Below, in pieces: positions 5,857 to 10,193 of a stretch of DNA of 10,193 bases. The DNA comes from an uncultured Collinsella sp. Lineage in GTDB: Bacteria; Actinomycetota; Coriobacteriia; Coriobacteriales; Coriobacteriaceae. The position numbers and the translations under genes were made by a program. Under the pieces are notes generated by a model. The model was not told the DNA's origin and ran no database searches. It saw nothing but the letters and a program-made list of their open reading frames with translations. The stretch spans positions 1 to 10,193 of the forward strand of contig CAUADW010000056.1 of NCBI GenBank assembly GCA_958427895.1, given 5' to 3'. Each line of letters opens with the position of its first letter. Within the stretch, counting starts at the first letter, position 1.

Positions 5857-6828
5857 ATGAAGCTTTCTAAGATTGCGGCCCTGTTTATGGTGCCGGTGCT
5901 GGCCTTGTGTCTTGTGGCGTGTTCGTCACCCGGTGGCAATGCGAGCGAATCTGCGGGCTCCGATCCTAAGATCGCAGAACTCACTGCGCAGAAGCCGACC
6001 AATGCCGACGAGGCCGCCGAGTTGTATGCGAAGCTCATGCAGAAGGAGAACGAGATCTTTTCGAGTGATAACGCGCTGTGGGAAAAGGTATTCAATGCAG
6101 CAAATAAAGACTCGGCAATGATTGAGGATGGCAGCAATTACGGCGATTTTCTGCTCAAGACCATCGACGGCGCCAAGGATGAGTTTACGGCGGATGAGCT
6201 TAAGACGCTCAAGGCCGGTGCACAGCAGATCAAGGAGATCGAGGACAAGCTCGAGAGCTTGGAGAAGGAGTTCCCCGGCTGTGGAAGCACGCCGAGTGCA
6301 GGCGAGAGCGTCGACGCTTCGACCGCTGGCATGACGGCTGGTGCCAATGCTTCGAGCGAGGCGACGAAGTTCCCCAGCTTTACGGGCAAGGACCTGGATG
6401 GCAACGACGTGAACAGCGACGAGCTGTTCTCTAAGAACAAGGTCACCGTCATGAACTTCTGGTTCACCACTTGCAAGCCGTGCGTGGGTGAGTTGGGCGA
6501 CCTTGAGGACCTGAATCAGGAGCTTGCCGAGAAGGGCGGCCAGGTCGTGGGCGTCAATTCCTTTACGCTCGATGGCAACAAGGGCGAGATTGCAGATGCC
6601 AAGGACGTGCTGAGCAAGAAGGGCGTGACATATAAGAACATCTGGTTCAAGTCGGATAGCGAGGCCGGTAAGTTTACGTCAAATTTGTTCTCGTTCCCGA
6701 CAACGTATGTCATCGATCAGAATGGCAACATCGTAGGGGATCCAATCGTGGGAGCCATCAGCTCCGCCGAGCAGCGCGCAGCACTCGACAAGCTTATCGA
6801 CCAGGCGATTGCGAATAGCGAGCAGTAA
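5857..6828 (+). CDS. TlpA/ResA-like thioredoxin lipoprotein with helical N-terminal region
   Basis: The 323-residue product has a lipoprotein signal peptide ending in the lipobox LVAC (Cys22), so it should be anchored on the outer face of the membrane. Residues about 36-140 are charged, probably helical (KIAELTAQ, then ELYAKLMQKENEIF and QQIKEIEDKLESLEKEFPG), and I do not recognise them. A low-complexity Ser/Ala/Gly linker (about 143-170) follows. Residues 171-320 form the redoxin domain: FPSFTGKDLDG, the active site FWFTTCKPC (C206, C209) and the cis-proline segment FPTTYVIDQNG (P281). ATG 5857 is favoured over ATG 5851 by its spacing to GGAGG. It lies 29 bases after the polyferredoxin stop and is the last gene before a terminator. 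Known TlpA/ResA proteins reduce extracytoplasmic disulfides and usually take electrons from CcdA. No CcdA gene is visible here, so the Fe-S protein may be the donor, by inference. Confidence 0.92.
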   Translation: MKLSKIAALFMVPVLALCLVACSSPGGNASESAGSDPKIAELTAQKPTNADEAAELYAKLMQKENEIFSSDNALWEKVFNAANKDSAMIEDGSNYGDFLLKTIDGAKDEFTADELKTLKAGAQQIKEIEDKLESLEKEFPGCGSTPSAGESVDASTAGMTAGANASSEATKFPSFTGKDLDGNDVNSDELFSKNKVTVMNFWFTTCKPCVGELGDLEDLNQELAEKGGQVVGVNSFTLDGNKGEIADAKDVLSKKGVTYKNIWFKSDSEAGKFTSNLFSFPTTYVIDQNGNIVGDPIVGAISSAEQRAALDKLIDQAIANSEQ

Positions 6829-6907
6829 AAAATGCGTAAAGCATAGCGAGGATCGTGCGCCACTGTGCGAAGTAGTTCACTACCTTTCAAGATAAGCTCC
6901 ACCATAT

Positions 6908-6934
6908 AGAGGTCCCGCTCGGGACCTCTTTTTT
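6908..6934 (+). terminator. Intrinsic terminator of the redox operon
   Basis: A perfect 9-base-pair stem, AGAGGTCCC (6908-6916) with GGGACCTCT (6921-6929), has a GCTC loop and a run of six T (6929-6934). It lies 79 bases after the TlpA-like gene stop. The stretch from 6829 to 6907 has no gene I can support. Confidence 0.92.
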
Positions 6935-6980
6935 GGGCGCCGCCCCGTTCGTTTTTTGATGCGGTTCCCTACATTCCTCA

Positions 6981-7009
6981 CTGGCACCGGCAAAAAATGG
7001 GGATAGAGT
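6981..7009 (+). promoter_or_regulatory. Weak candidate promoter for the ABC transporter gene
   Basis: CTGGCA (6981-6986) and TAGAGT (7004-7009) are 17 bases apart; each matches 4 of 6 consensus bases. The location, after the terminator and about 70 bases before the ATG, is right, but the match is weak. The ribosome binding site AGGAGAG is at 7064-7070, 10 bases before ATG 7081. Confidence 0.25.
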
Positions 7010-7080
7010 AGGACAAACGCGTCGAATACGAACGGCGGAGGAGAGCGGGCAGGGTGCCTGCGCAGGAGAGGTTGCCGTCT

Positions 7081-10193
<3,113 letters not shown>

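Noticed and set aside
6945..7035. Inverted repeat CCGTTCG / CGAACGG around the ABC gene leader
   Set aside because: The arms are only 7 bases and 77 bases apart. This is easily expected by chance in GC-rich DNA.

Overview
The window is moderately GC-rich bacterial DNA, densely coding, with AAGGAG/GGAGG-type ribosome binding sites and several TTG starts. The gene content suggests a gut anaerobe of the Coriobacteriia, of the Collinsella type: a LuxR-tailed helical regulator, a CD1871A-family CXXC peptide next to a membrane polyferredoxin, a TlpA lipoprotein, and a very long one-polypeptide MacB/FtsX-like ABC transporter. The taxon is inferred from gene content and not proven by any marker gene.

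Left block, minus strand (about 4695 down to 1). Transcription runs leftwards through an OmpR/PhoB-type response regulator, a sensor histidine kinase, a LuxR-type regulator and a large secreted protein that leaves the window. The first three are tightly packed: regulator and kinase overlap by ATGA, and 13 bases separate kinase and LuxR gene. The response regulator reads in one frame from 4695 to 4021 but has an in-frame TGA at 4309-4311, between receiver and DNA-binding domains, so it looks disabled or recoded. A 155-base gap containing overlapping palindromes separates the LuxR gene from the secreted protein gene.

Middle block, plus strand (4786-6934). Divergent from the two-component genes, with 90 bases between start codons, is a three-gene redox operon: a 48-residue CD1871A-family CXXC membrane peptide (TTG start), a 300-residue membrane polyferredoxin (TTG start, overlapping by 8 bases), and a 323-residue TlpA-like thioredoxin lipoprotein with an unusual helical N-terminal region. 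It ends at a strong intrinsic terminator (6908-6934). The set suggests an electron path from cytoplasmic reductant through membrane Fe-S centres to extracytoplasmic thiols. The order of transfer is inference.

Right block, plus strand (7081 to the end). One open frame of 1037 codons encodes a fused ATPase and FtsX-type permease with a roughly 660-residue extracytoplasmic insert. It is cut by the window edge after the FtsX signature.

The two edge genes are open at the window boundary, and the CXXC peptide is under 50 codons; all three are easily missed by automated ORF calling. I saw no tRNA, rRNA, CRISPR, insertion sequence or phage feature.
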